From positions 434,001 through 498,000 of the forward strand of contig OZ037917.1 of NCBI GenBank assembly GCA_964035575.1: a stretch of 64,000 bases of DNA. The letters are read 5' to 3'. Shown here in pieces: positions 41,109 through 52,200 of this stretch (positions are counted from its first letter, which is position 1; every line of letters begins with the position of its first letter). The stretch comes from Rhynchopus sp. YZ270_cl-10 (Eukaryota; Euglenozoa; Diplonemea; Diplonemida; Diplonemidae). The translations under genes and the position numbers were made by a program. The notes under the pieces were generated by a model. It was not told the origin of the DNA, ran no database searches, and was given only the letters and a program-made list of their open reading frames with translations.

Positions 41109-41845
41109 TCAGTTCTCTGGCATGGGCGGTGCAGAGGGCTTCGGAACGTCTGTTGGAAGAAATGATGAAAAAAAATTGAAGTTCTTAATGCAGGCACCTC
41201 AGACTGACCCACGTACGATGCCAGCGGGATGAAATCACAAAGGTACTTTTAAAAAAAAACCCACATTTTCTCTCCCTCTTTTGTCTTTTTGATAAATGGC
41301 ATACCATCCTCAACTGCTTTCTTCTCTCCCTTCTGGGCTTCCCTTGCGTCGTGGAGCTGGCTGTGGATCTCAATGAGTCTGTAGAGGATAACGTAGAGGA
41401 AGAGCCCGGCACCGGTGAGGTAGAAGTTGCGCTGTTCACGTGTCTTCTTGATGGCGTCGTGCTCAGAGTACTCGCCGCTGTAGCCCTTGTAGGACCAGGC
41501 CTCGTAGAAGTACCATAGGTTCACTGCAAACATCAGCCCCGCCATGAACCGCACCGGCTGCTGCTTCTTCCACACGTTCACAAGAAGCCCTACAACAGTT
41601 TTTCTCACATAATTCGACGGCATCGGAAGACACAGAAGACCCACCACGAAGCATTCCAGCATCCTGAAACAATAGAGAAATGAAGAGAATTATAAAAGGA
41701 ATATGGTGCAAGTGGCTAAGGAGGGGTTTGAATGGGTTTTCATGAAGTTTTTTGTTATGTTTGCTTTGTGCTCTTGTGGCTAAGGAGGGGTGGGTGGGGG
41801 AAAAACATACACAAACGCAAACGTCAAACGGAGGAACGGACTCAT
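41109..41845 (-). CDS. BAP31/Yet-like ER membrane protein
   Basis: Three exons: 41845-41811, 41663-41305 and 41149-41109, giving 144 residues. Three hydrophobic segments (about 5-25, 50-70 and 94-112) and the block REQRNFYLTGAGLFLYVILYRLIEI match the BAP31 family (animal ...AQRNLYIAGFSLLL...RRL). BAP31 proteins sit in the ER membrane and help sort or retain membrane proteins. This version lacks the long cytosolic coiled coils of the animal protein and ends in a short Pro-rich tail, PKPSAPPMPEN. Introns are 147 and 155 bp, about three times the local norm. The first contains the short duplicated element at 41727-41775, the second a family C repeat. Splice sites are GTATG...CAG for both. An AAG acceptor-like site lies 9 nt before the start. 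Confidence 0.82.
41727..41775 (-). mobile_element. 49 bp short retroposon-like element, copy 2
   Basis: The plus strand begins TTTGAATGGGTTTTCATGAA and ends TATGTTTGCTTTG then TGCTCTT. Perfect 15 bp direct repeats GTGGCTAAGGAGGGG lie at 41712-41726 and 41776-41790. It is inside BAP31 intron 1 and matches 14536-14575 with one substitution and one T-run difference. Confidence 0.8.
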
Positions 41846-42130
41846 TATTGTAACCTTTTGAAGTGTATCTCTGGGTGGTGGTGTTGATTTTTTTATTGTT
41901 GCTTGAAAAATAGAAAAAAAAGACTTTTTTTTTTTGATAACGTGCAGGTCCACACCATGTGGACAGACAAAGGCACGACCCCCTCTAACTTGAAGAATAA
42001 AAAGCCGGCCGTGGGACCGCCTGAGTTTAAAAAGAAAGAAGATGAACCAAGCTTTCATAACGATATCCGCAAAACTGCCCTAACCTCAGGGCCGCCACTT
42101 TTCACTAAACATACACAGTTTTTTGAACCC
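41846..42130. other. Short spacer
   Basis: Space between Las1 stop and BAP31 start. Nothing recognised beyond T and A runs. Confidence 0.4.
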
Positions 42131-43030
42131 TCATTTCGACTCATCTCCTTCACGTTTTCTTTTCACCCCGACCTTTACCCGGTTTGTGTCGACCTTTACG
42201 TTCTGCTCTGACTTCGTGAGGATTAGTGTATCCACTGCTTCAGGGGAGACCCGCCAGACCTTTGCCACCGGCCGCTTCGCTTCGTGCGTTATCCCTAACG
42301 ACGCCTCCAATTCCGCAATCTTTGCGGCAATGCCTTCGGAGCACTCTGCCTGCATTTTGAGGATCATTTGGGCACTGCTGTTTTCAAGACTGCCTGTTGC
42401 GAGGGGAGCTGGGAGACCACCGGAGGCGAAGGGGTGAAGAGTAGGGTGCTGCCCTGTGAGCAGCCCCCCACCGAGCAGGGCCTTCACTCCACCTGCCAGG
42501 GTCTGCTTTCTGCGGTAACGCAGCATGCTTTCCTTCTGTGGACACCAATAGTGTACGAAGAGGTACTCCAATGCCAGCGCAGCCCCAATACGCACCTCAG
42601 GAAGCGAAGGCAGTGCCTTATGCGTTGCCGCATGCCGGATGTCCACCAGCTCTGTTGGAATCTCCAAATCAGCCGCCATCTGCCGCACCGTCCGGTTCTT
42701 CCCTCCTTTCTCTGCAGATTCGAGCTCGCTAGTTAACCCATTGACAAGACGGACAATCGCCATGCTAAAAAGAGAGTTGATCTCATGAAGAGACGCACTC
42801 CGACGGTGGTCCATCGCCCGCGCCTTAGAAAGCGTGGCGGTGACGTCGATACTGATGTTCACCCCAACGCTGGCACGCCATGTTTCAATGGTTGCCAGAC
42901 CCTCATCGATCTGGTCGGGGTCTGGCGAGTATAGTTGGTCCATGACTGCAGCCCACTCACCCCAGTCGATGCCTCGCATGACGTCATCCTCGAGGAGCTC
43001 ACTACGGCTGGCGACAATGCTGCTTGACAT
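42131..43030 (-). CDS. LAS1: Las1-like pre-rRNA processing endoribonuclease
   Basis: 299 residues, one exon. The N-terminal two thirds fit the Las1 domain: W.AVMDQLYS, an IETWRASVGVNISIDVTAT segment, AIVRLVNGLTSELE, then DIRHAATHKALPSLPEVR. The last contains the HEPN-type nuclease signature RHxxxH (Arg132, His133, His137). Las1 cuts ITS2 of pre-rRNA, usually with the Grc3 kinase; Grc3 is not in this window. The C-terminal third has a basic tail, VGVKRKREG, that may serve as a nuclear signal. The ATG chosen begins MSSSIVASRS; the longer frame has an unlikely Pro/His-rich start. The nearest good CAG acceptor-like site is about 80 nt upstream. Confidence 0.8.
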   Translation of the reverse strand: MSSSIVASRSELLEDDVMRGIDWGEWAAVMDQLYSPDPDQIDEGLATIETWRASVGVNISIDVTATLSKARAMDHRRSASLHEINSLFSMAIVRLVNGLTSELESAEKGGKNRTVRQMAADLEIPTELVDIRHAATHKALPSLPEVRIGAALALEYLFVHYWCPQKESMLRYRRKQTLAGGVKALLGGGLLTGQHPTLHPFASGGLPAPLATGSLENSSAQMILKMQAECSEGIAAKIAELEASLGITHEAKRPVAKVWRVSPEAVDTLILTKSEQNVKVDTNRVKVGVKRKREGDESK

Positions 43031-43350
43031 TGCAGGATTTGAAGAAAAAAGATGTGTCGTGTGTCGTGGCACGATATGTCCACGAATTGGTGCTGAGAGG
43101 TGGGTAGAGGGGTATGCAGGGGAGAAGATGTGGGGGGTGGAAAAAATGAAGGCCATTTGTTTTAGGGTTTGTATCTATGAACATTTGGGGGAAGGGGTGG
43201 TGTGTGTATTCGACAAAAAATGAAGGTACAAAAAAGGAATAGTTATTGATGCAGGTACCGCTGACTGACCCACAATGATATTCCGAGCAGTATGTAAGGT
43301 TTAAAGTTAATAGAAAGATGCGCGGGAGGTTTTTTGGAACGGATTTTTTT
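43031..43350. other. Spacer with partial family C element
   Basis: 320 bases between genes. A short family C copy at 43241-43282 (TTATTGATGCAGGTACC, then CTGACCCACAATGATA). Confidence 0.5.
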
Positions 43351-45510
43351 TTATTTTGGACTGCTCCCTACCTCCTTCCGCATCCACTTCACGATAGGTG
43401 TTCCGTCATCCCCAGGCTCTTCTCGCCTCTCCCATTGCACGTTGCATGCGTCGCCACCTCCCTGCTTGGCCGCTTCCACCCCCTCAAAGCTTTGCACTAT
43501 GTCCGCCACTGTCCCACCCCCACGCTGTGTGAATGTTGCTGTGATGCTTGCAGTGACCTGCGGTGTGCCGGCGCCTCTGTTTTCTCGGGGAGAAGGTAGA
43601 CCCCGTGTTTCAGACCTGAGCGGGCGGGAGGAAGTGGCTTCGTGGAAGCCAAGCTTTTTAGGCGTCCACTGCACGTCTGCGACATGCTTGGAACCACTGC
43701 GCACCCATTGTGTGAGCGTCGAGCTGTTCAGGAGTGCGTCCATACTGTGCATCGCGTTGCGAAGCGTTTCGCTGCGAGCGTTTGCCTCTGCTGTGTCTGC
43801 ACGTCGCCGTGCCAATGCCTCCTCATGCTGCAGGTCGTCCTGTGCCCTGCGTAGGTGGACCTGCTGCGCAGCCCGCAGCGCCTCCTCACGTTGCCTCTGC
43901 ACTGCCTCTACTGCACGCAGCACGTCGTTCTCTGGTGTGGGGTGCGGCGCACTCACTTCTTCCCCACCTTTCTGCAGGACCAACTCCTCTGCCTCGGTGT
44001 ACACTTCCTCACCAAATCGTGCAGTAAAGCGGACTGCAAGGGGTGGTGATGCGGGGTGGGGTTGATGTTGTTGTTGCTGGTGATGTTGGTGATGATGTTG
44101 CTGGTGATGATGATGGTGGTGTTGGTGGTGGTGTTCCTTCGTTGGCGAGGGCAGAGGCTGGAGCTGCCGTTCTGCGGGGGTATTGTTCTGTGTCCAGACA
44201 GCGTTCTGGCTGATGCCAAGGGTTTCCTCGGGTTCAGAGGGTTGGAGCTCTGAGAGCGAGAAGGTTTGTCGTATTTCATGTGGCTGTGGCTGTGGGATGT
44301 GCTGAGGTGACGGCTGCCTCGGTCTCCTCTGTGCATTAAGCTTTTCTAACATAGACCCCACATCTGCGTCAGGGTTTGCAAGCATCTGCGCGACAAAGTC
44401 GTCGTCGCTCACAACACCACCAGCTCCAGGCACTGTGTTCCTTACCCTATCCAACGGCGACCTGTTGTCCAACGGAAACACAGGGTGCATCCCTACTGCG
44501 TCCATCTCGAGGCTCCGCAGAATCTCATTTGTCACGACGTCGGGCCCTGCAGTGTTTGGTCTCCTCTCTGGGGAGGTGCCCAGACGCCTGCCTGCTTCGT
44601 TTGTTTGGAATGTGTCGAGCACGTCGAGCTCGATGCTGCGGATGGTGCCGACGGGGTCTTGCGTCTTGGTCCGCGACTCCACGATGTTCACACCTTTGAT
44701 ATGCGGCGACGTCCTTAGGGCCGCTATGTAGTTATCCCCTGCAGTGTAGGTTGGGGACTGCTGCTGCTGCTGCTGATGGTGGTGGTGATGCTGCCTCGGT
44801 GGTGTCTGCGGCCCCCTCTCCATCCCCGACAGCCTCGGTACACTCATATACGCTGAATGCGGTGGAGGTGGCGGACGTGCCTGAGGCTTCCCACCTCCCA
44901 TACAAGACCGCGCCGGACGCTCTGGTGCATGCGTCTGCCTCATCTGGGGGCCCTGCTGGGACACACTGTACTCAGAGCGTGACGGTGTGTACGTCGCCGT
45001 GGTGTTTCCAGTGGCACCCTGCAGATGAGGCATCATCGGCGACTCCGTGTCATGTGTGTACGTGGTGTCGGGGTCGTACTGTGGGATCGCTCTGGGTGAG
45101 CCGTGGGGGTGAGCATTGGGCTGGCCTAGAGAAGGCCGTGCTGGGGACGGTGTTGGTGTGGTGTACTGTGCGCTGTAGCCGGAGTGGGCGAAGATGGGGG
45201 GAGCGTTCTGGGCCTGCATGCTGTACTGTGGGTACTGTGCCGTGGGGTGGGTCTGTCGTGTCGGGTGTCCAGAGGACATAGGGGTGTCGCGTATCAACGC
45301 AGCGGGTGTCGGCGACGCTGGGTACTCCAGCTCATCAACCTCATCAATGGCACGCATCCCGTCTGCAGCCATTCTCCCTATGACCCCTGCAAGCTCGCGA
45401 TCACGTGCCGGACTTTTCTGCAATGACACCGCATGCTGTCTCGGTGTAGGCGGCAAACTGCCATCATGTGAAGAACGATGGTACCCCCATTGGGGGGACA
45501 CATCCGGCAT
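43351..45510 (-). CDS. Disordered His/Gln-rich protein, function unknown
   Basis: 719 residues, one exon, no enzyme domain recognised. Residues 1-260 are Pro/Ser/Thr/Tyr-rich with tracts such as RQHHHHHQQQQQQSP. A second His/Gln tract (about 465-490) follows. A charged helix with coiled-coil character runs at about residues 535-610 (VEAVQRQREEALRAAQQ and following). The end includes VQWTPKKLGFHEA and VKWMRKEVGSSPK, short conserved-looking blocks. Such architecture suits a scaffold, RNA-granule or cytoskeletal linker, but nothing decides. The first ATG lies 4 nt after a TTGCACAG acceptor-like site, which argues for this start over the in-frame TTG four codons upstream. Confidence 0.75.
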   Translation of the reverse strand: MPDVSPQWGYHRSSHDGSLPPTPRQHAVSLQKSPARDRELAGVIGRMAADGMRAIDEVDELEYPASPTPAALIRDTPMSSGHPTRQTHPTAQYPQYSMQAQNAPPIFAHSGYSAQYTTPTPSPARPSLGQPNAHPHGSPRAIPQYDPDTTYTHDTESPMMPHLQGATGNTTATYTPSRSEYSVSQQGPQMRQTHAPERPARSCMGGGKPQARPPPPPHSAYMSVPRLSGMERGPQTPPRQHHHHHQQQQQQSPTYTAGDNYIAALRTSPHIKGVNIVESRTKTQDPVGTIRSIELDVLDTFQTNEAGRRLGTSPERRPNTAGPDVVTNEILRSLEMDAVGMHPVFPLDNRSPLDRVRNTVPGAGGVVSDDDFVAQMLANPDADVGSMLEKLNAQRRPRQPSPQHIPQPQPHEIRQTFSLSELQPSEPEETLGISQNAVWTQNNTPAERQLQPLPSPTKEHHHQHHHHHHQQHHHQHHQQQQHQPHPASPPLAVRFTARFGEEVYTEAEELVLQKGGEEVSAPHPTPENDVLRAVEAVQRQREEALRAAQQVHLRRAQDDLQHEEALARRRADTAEANARSETLRNAMHSMDALLNSSTLTQWVRSGSKHVADVQWTPKKLGFHEATSSRPLRSETRGLPSPRENRGAGTPQVTASITATFTQRGGGTVADIVQSFEGVEAAKQGGGDACNVQWERREEPGDDGTPIVKWMRKEVGSSPK

Positions 45511-45735
45511 GTTACTGTGCAATAATTGGGATATGGGGAATTTTTTTTTTTTTGCTGTTTTTTTGTGAAGGTGGGAAAGGGAACGGGAAAGGAGGCATTT
45601 TTGTTCAAGAAAAAATGGTGGGTCAGGGTATTTTCAAGCGGGCAAAGAGGAAAAAAAAACGTCAGCATAAAGTGACTACTAAGGGGGGTTCCCTTTCGCT
45701 GTGAAGCGTAGGGGGGTGGGATAAAGGGGGGAGGT
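45511..45735. other. Short spacer
   Basis: Space between the CLASP-like stop and the His/Gln-rich protein start. Only a T run and a pyrimidine tract (minus strand) before the acceptor-like CAG. Confidence 0.4.
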
Positions 45736-48679
45736 CTACGCCGCCTCAAGCAAACCCCGCAGCTGCTGCTGCGTCTCCTGTGAAGGTAGCGCAGAGGCTG
45801 CGTCGAAGATCTGCGTGCCGATGCGTGCGTGCACTTGCAGAAGGAGGGTGCGGTTTGCTTGCTTTACATCCGCCTTTTCGTGCGACATCAATACAAACGC
45901 CACCGGGAGCACATGCTTTTTGATAACAACCGCCTCCACCTGCGGCACCAACGAACACATCTCCGACAACAGATACACCTTAGCACGGTGATGCGACGCA
46001 CTCCCCAACACCACCCCTACTGCACACACCACATCAACCACACTTGAACATGACACCAGGCTAGCTGTCGCCGTATGCGCCTCTTTGATAACACTTGATT
46101 GAGAGCTTCCCAACGGACCAGATATCGCACGCAAAACGTCGGAAACCGTTTGAGTGTTGAGACGCTGATGGCATTGAGTGAGCAAAGTGGTCAAGGTTTG
46201 AAGGGAGATGACAACAACCCGTTGGTTCTGGTCTGCACATCGCAGCAGCACCGCGTTGAGGACGCAGGACAGCGTTTCGCTGTCTTTGAGGTCCTTCTTG
46301 CTTTCCTGAAGACGTTCCTGCAGCTTCTGCACCTTCGCACTGCGCTCCTTCCAGTCACCATCCCCTAGGCACGCTGCTATCTCACCCACCTCGCTGTGTG
46401 CCGGCTGCACAGCCTGCATCTTTTCTGGCAGTTTTGGTGATATCGTTACCTTTGCTATGGTTGTGTTCAGCCCACTACTCGCTTCGTCACTCCGAGCCTT
46501 CGCTATGGAGTCCATCACCTTCTCAACCTGCTTCCCTCCTAGCCCTGCGCGTATCAAGGTGCGTGAGAACTCTGCCTCTCCACTCTCATACATAACGACA
46601 AGACACTGCCGGCCCCAGTAGCGCACTTCAAAGCAGCCTTCACTGAGGCATTTGTGGAGATATTGTATGAGATGGGCCAGCTCCTTTGAGGTGTACACGG
46701 TGCTGCCCAGCTGTGGGGTGGTTGTGGTTGGCAATGAAGGAGGTTGACCTTGGGGTGGTATACCTTGGAGCAGCACATATGCAAAAACTTTGTCGCTTTG
46801 GCTCGGTTCTTCGCAGATTTATGCCCCGCCGCAGTGAGCAGCGCCAGCAGCACCTTCTGCCGGCTGCAGTGCTCCACAACCAACCCCAGGCAGCGTTCCG
46901 CCTGCTCTGCGATGAAGTGGTTGCTTTCGGTCGCCTTCTTTACTAGCTGCACACAGAGCTGTAATTTTGTTTTTTTTTTGTTTTTCAAAAAATAGGGAAA
47001 ACACCACATACCGATTCCAGCGACTTATCACACCCCTTCTTCGCCGAAACCAACAGCGTTGCTATGCTTGCGACTGCTGCTTTGGCGATGGCAGATCTGA
47101 GGTTGTCTGTTGATGTTACAAGGAGGGGGATAACTTGCGGCAGGTGCTGCTGGAGGGCGAAGGTGTGGTGCACTGCAGCAGCACGCACGACGTTAAGCCC
47201 TTTGCAATGATCCTTCCAGTCACTTCCCTTTAAATGAACGATCGCTGCAGCCAGACTAGCCTCGGGTGACTCTAGCGTCGGCAGCTGCGAATCCTCCAAA
47301 TCCTCTACTGGCGACCCATGATCTAACAACGTCTTCAAATTCTTTGCTGAAGACGCTGAGATAATGAGCCCTGTGTATTCAGTATCACTCTCCGGCTTTT
47401 CGTTGCTCTTCTTCCGCTTCATGCGGAACTGCGAAGTACTACTGTTCGACAGATTCGCACCGCATAGTGGATCGCTTCCTCGGGACGGCAGATTCGCGTA
47501 ATTAAAATGCGTCGGCTCTACCTGAGAATCAAGCGGAAGATGCGGTTCGTTTGAATGAGATGACAGAGGTGCCTGCCGTTTCGAGCGTTTAGATCGGAGA
47601 AGAGAAAGCTTATCACTTCCACTACTCAGAGAGGTGTAATCTAGGAGCGATCCGGGGGAGGAGCTGGGCGCAGCGGCGTTCGGATCTGCCGCATCAGTAA
47701 GGTGCGATGGGACAACTGCGTCATGTGTCAAAGGGGTGACCTCATTGCTCCGTCGTCGCCGCCCAAAGCTCGACGCTGTACTGCTGATGCTCACCACCTC
47801 CAGGTCTCCTGTGGACGCCCGCTTCGCCCCGCCTCCCTCCCGCCCTTCTTCACTGGGAAGCCATAAATTAATCTTTTCCTCCGGCGCCAACCCATTATTC
47901 GGCAACCCACACAACATAGGGCGATGCAGCAAGCCCCTCTCCCCTGCGACCGGAAGCCCCCCTTCTTCAAACCGTTCTAACAGCAAATCGCGTACGTCCG
48001 CACGCAGGCCTTCCACAAAGGGAAGCACCGCAGCGCCAAAGACGGAGCGGAGCACCGCGAACCCCTCTACAGAGGCAAACTGCACGCGAGGCCGTTCACT
48101 GAGAACGCTTTTTTGGAGGAGGCCGAGGAATGGAACGCAGGTCGGGTGGGTCAACGCTGGGGGAGGCACCGTCAGCGCAATATGAACAAAGAAGTTCACA
48201 GCCTCCTCCTGAATATGCATACCCGCCGCCTCCCCGGGAGTATGACACGGAGCGTACCGCGGAATCTCGAGATACGGTGTCACGGCAGGAATGATTTCTG
48301 ATCCATGCTCGTGACAGTATTTGGAGATGGAGTGGAACGTTCTGGTTGCGGCGGCTCGGGTCCCCATGCGGGCGTCACCCCATACTGCAACCATCGCAGG
48401 GATGAGTACAGGGTAGCACACCTGCAGCGCATGGTCTAGAATCTCCGCAAGCACGACCACCAATGCAAGCGCGCCTTCCACTGTCACCCCACCAAGAAGC
48501 GGTGCCACAACCCTCTCTGTGATGTCAACACTCAAAGCAGGGTTGCGCAGCAGCTTCTCCCTGCTAGACCCAGTTCGAAGCATGGTGCCAATGCGAGACA
48601 ATGCATCGGCCTGGCTAGTGGGGTCACGCCAACTGCAGGCGCGTTTAAGGGTGTCATGGGGGACGATACCCCATTCCAT
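45736..48679 (-). CDS. CLASP/TOG-type microtubule-associated protein
   Basis: Three exons, 48679-47012, 46958-46764 and 46710-45736, give 945 residues. Both introns are 53 bp with GTATG/GTATA donors and CAG acceptors and keep frame. Helical HEAT/TOG repeats cover residues 1-230, about 470-740 and 760-945; the middle (about 270-460) is Ser-rich and disordered with basic patches such as RSKRSKRQ and RMKRKKS. Blocks such as ESNHFIAEQAERCLGLVVE, HKSAKNRAKATKFLH and DWKERSAKVQKLQERL are typical of CLASP/crescerin TOG domains, which bind tubulin and control microtubule growth. The C-terminal array also resembles the TOG end of crescerin/TOGARAM ciliary proteins, so either is possible. The ATG is 3 nt after a CCCTTCAG acceptor-like site, the shortest gap in the window. 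Confidence 0.78.
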
Positions 48680-49240
48680 TGTCTGAAGGGGAGTGATAGG
48701 TAGGGATGTTTTGAGTGATAAAAAAGGTATAAAAAAGGGGGAGAAGAAATTGGTATTGGTTATTGTTATAAGTTTGTTTTGAGGGTATCCTCATAGCATG
48801 GAGAAAAAAATGGGAAAGATTTGCTAAAGAGAAAAGCCTCTAAAGCAATTACCTAGAAAGGGGGGAGCTTAAGGAAAACTACTATTCCTCTCGTGTAAAT
48901 GAGGCAGGAATGCAAAATTGAAGAAACAAAAATGGATAAAACCCGACCCCCCATCTACACTCTATTCTGTATTTTACCCACATCATCAGAAAAGATGCAA
49001 TCCAAAAAAATGCAAATGTTCTGTTATGAACTACACAACTGCTTTCAAATCAGAATCACCAAAAAATTTAAAGGAAGGCTTGATGAATATGCCTCTCTCA
49101 TCATCATCAATTTAAAGTAGAGTTGCAATACAGAATCCCTCTCGTGAACAGTGTACCTTGGTATGACCGGCTGTACCGGGGGGTGGACACCCCAACCATG
49201 CAGTCCTACAATCCATTTCGTGGTTTACATCTGAGTGGTT
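48680..49240. other. Spacer carrying long family E element
   Basis: 560 bases. A long family E element (49119-49234) starts within 10 nt of the LRR-PH gene stop codon and so is probably in its 3' UTR. A decayed CCTCTCGTG sequence lies at 48890-48898. No gene. Confidence 0.55.
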
Positions 49241-52200
49241 TTAAATTCCGATGTCGGGGACTGGGTTTGGACGTCGTGATGGATGGATGAATTCGATGTG
49301 GACAGATTGGTTGGGTTTGAGGTGCACTTGGTCTTGCAACGCCTCTGCAGACAACACCTCCAGCTTCGCAATCTTCAACCGCTGCGGTGGCGACGCACTA
49401 TGCCGCAGTGTCCTCAGCAGCTTGATGATTGCCTTGAGGTCCTTCTCCAGCCCGGTCACCATGATGTCATACAACCCGCCATTTCTTGGCGTTATGATCG
49501 CAAGATGCAAACCATGTGCCTCGTCCATCCCTACCATTAGTCTCTCTACCGCGCTTATAGGCACACAATGATCTACGTTGCCGTTTGGATGGTAAATGTA
49601 TAGTGCAGTGTCACCTAATACGAGGCAGCGGGTTTCTTGCGAAAAATAGTCGGATTTTCTGCTGAGGACTTCAAAAAACCCGAAGAGCACAGCATCCGCG
49701 AGGAAACCAAAGGTATGCGCGAACTTCCACGGTATCGCCGCATATGGTAATGCAGGGAGGCTGGACGGTTCTGCTTTCTCTGGTTCTTCTTCTCTTTCTT
49801 CGGGAACAATGCATTCTGGCTGGGTGATCGCTGAGACACCACGAAGCTTATCCCGGTTTTCCTCTTTTACCAACTCCGCAACCGGAATATCCTGATCCGC
49901 ACGTTGCTGCAGCTCCGTTAACACCTTATCACGCCGCTTGGTTTCCTTAACGGCTTCTCTCGCATCATAGAGTAATTTCGCGTATTTTGGATCTTCAAGA
50001 GAAGCGGGAAGATTATGCTTGACCCCAACCCGCTCCGCTAAGGCACGAATTTCTGGTAAAACCCGCGCAACTTCTGTCAAAGGTATCACCAAACTCACTT
50101 CGGTTGACCCATCGAAGGTGATTGTATCGTTTCCGTCGTATTCTATCTGTGAAAAGGGGGGACGTCTTTTGTGGTTCACGCTGTACCGCATATTCGTGGA
50201 GTGCGGCATCGCCCAGAACCGCACCAAATCAGTATTCACCTCAAACTCGAAATAGTGCTCCGGGAGTGTCTCCGCTTCCTCTTCAATGGCAGGGTCCTTC
50301 CCTGTAGGGGTTTCTTCGATCGTTTCGCCGCCCAAAACGGACCGCACCGCAGTCAACACAATGTGTTGTAAATGCGTTTCTTTAGGAAGACCTACCTGCT
50401 CCCCAGCGATTTCGAACACCTTCGTTCTCTTAGCATTCCCCCCATCTTCAAACACCCTGAGTGGCGTCTCCCCTGGTAACAGCCCCGACAACAACACCTC
50501 CCCGTTTACAGACAACACTCGTGTTGTGTTTTCATGCGAGGAAGAGGACGTCCGGTCGGAAGGAAACAAACTATATGTACTCAACAAACTCGAGCCAGGC
50601 CGCTTCGCCATCCACGTAATCCCATCTGCCGTCACGGACACCCGGGGTGGCACCTTCTCCGCCGGCGCTGGAGTAGAAACCTTTGTTCTAAGCGAAGATG
50701 TCGTTGGGGTGTCACGAAGTGGTGCTTTTTGAGGTACCGGAGTTTCTCTTGGTGTACTCTCCTTCTCCTTCTCCTTCTGGTCCAGAACAAGAGCGTCGGG
50801 GGTGTCGAACATACAGCGTTTTACCCTATCCCTTGGGTGGTCTCGAGGGGACTCATGAGGAATGCCTCCACGCCAGGGAGGTGTGGTAGGGGTGGCCTGC
50901 GGTGTGGAGACCTGTGTGTAGGATGTGGCTGTGAGGTGCATCTGCCGTTCTTCGTCGTCCTTTTTGTGGCGTGCCAGGACCGTTTTGGTGGCCTCCCGAT
51001 AGAGGAGATAGCTCCGTGTTGGGTGGCAGTGGTTCCCGGTCTTCGCGGTCTTCTTGCTGTCGGTCCCGACGAAGTAGAAGTCGGTGTTTGCGGGGACAAT
51101 GAACTCATCCCCAGGGGACCCTGGTAGTGTTGGTTGCGCCTTTTTGGCGGTTTCGCGCTCCCGTCTTCTCGCCTCCTCTTCTCGCTCTTTGCGGCGTCGT
51201 TCTTCATCCGGCGCGTTTTTGCGAAGGAGTTCGCGTTTCTTCTCAAGAAGCCGTTCGCGTTCTTCTGCAAGGGTTTTCTTTTCGTCGGAAACCATTGTGT
51301 TGCGTTGTGCCCAGGTTTCGCAGGTTTTGTACTCCCGCTCGATTTCTTGGTACATCAGGTAGCGGCTCGCCGGGCGGAGGGGTGTCCCAGAGCGTGCTGC
51401 CTCAGCGATTCTTTTGCGTAACGATCCGTTTGCGAAGTATTGAAAATCGTCGCTGGGGTTGCGGAAGAAGGGTGCGATGGTGGGGTGTGCAGCTGCGACA
51501 GGCGCTGCCGCCGCACCTGGCGTGTCTCCAAGATGTTCCAGAAGGGCTTCAATATCCTGCAGCGTCGCAGCCGAATCGCTGACAACACTGTCACTCCGAC
51601 TCTCACTGATAGCACTGTCACTACTACCGTCATCTGCAGCAGCTGTGGGGGTCGCTGCAGGACGGTACTGCGGGGTCATCACCTTAGTGGACGCAGGAGA
51701 GATTGGGTGAGAAGGGGAACGCTGTAAAATTCCATCAATCTTTTGAACCGCAGTTTTCGTCTTTCCGTTCAAAATTAGGCTTCTCAGATCGGTCAAGAAA
51801 TCTGTTAAACTGAGCCCCCCAGGGAGTTGTGTAGGTTCGATTCTGACACGTTGTCGAGGAGTGCCGTTTTTGAATGCGAGAACGTCTTTGGCGCAAGAGG
51901 TGATGGTTTGCACGGTCTGTCGATGTTGTTCCTTGGCATCGGTTGTGGAAGGAAGTTTTGCATTGCGCTCCGCCAAGCTTTCTAGAAGACTTTCCAACTC
52001 AGATGACACCAAATTCGCGCCAATTCTCACTGAAGATAATGTTGTGTTCATCTGAAACGCGCCCATCAACGCAACCGCCCCATCATCGGTTATTCCATTA
52101 TTTGTTAAATCCAATGAACGCAATGTCTGATTCGCACGCAATCCTTCTGCCAATTCTATCGCCCCTCTGTCGCATATCGAACACCGAGACAATGAGATTC

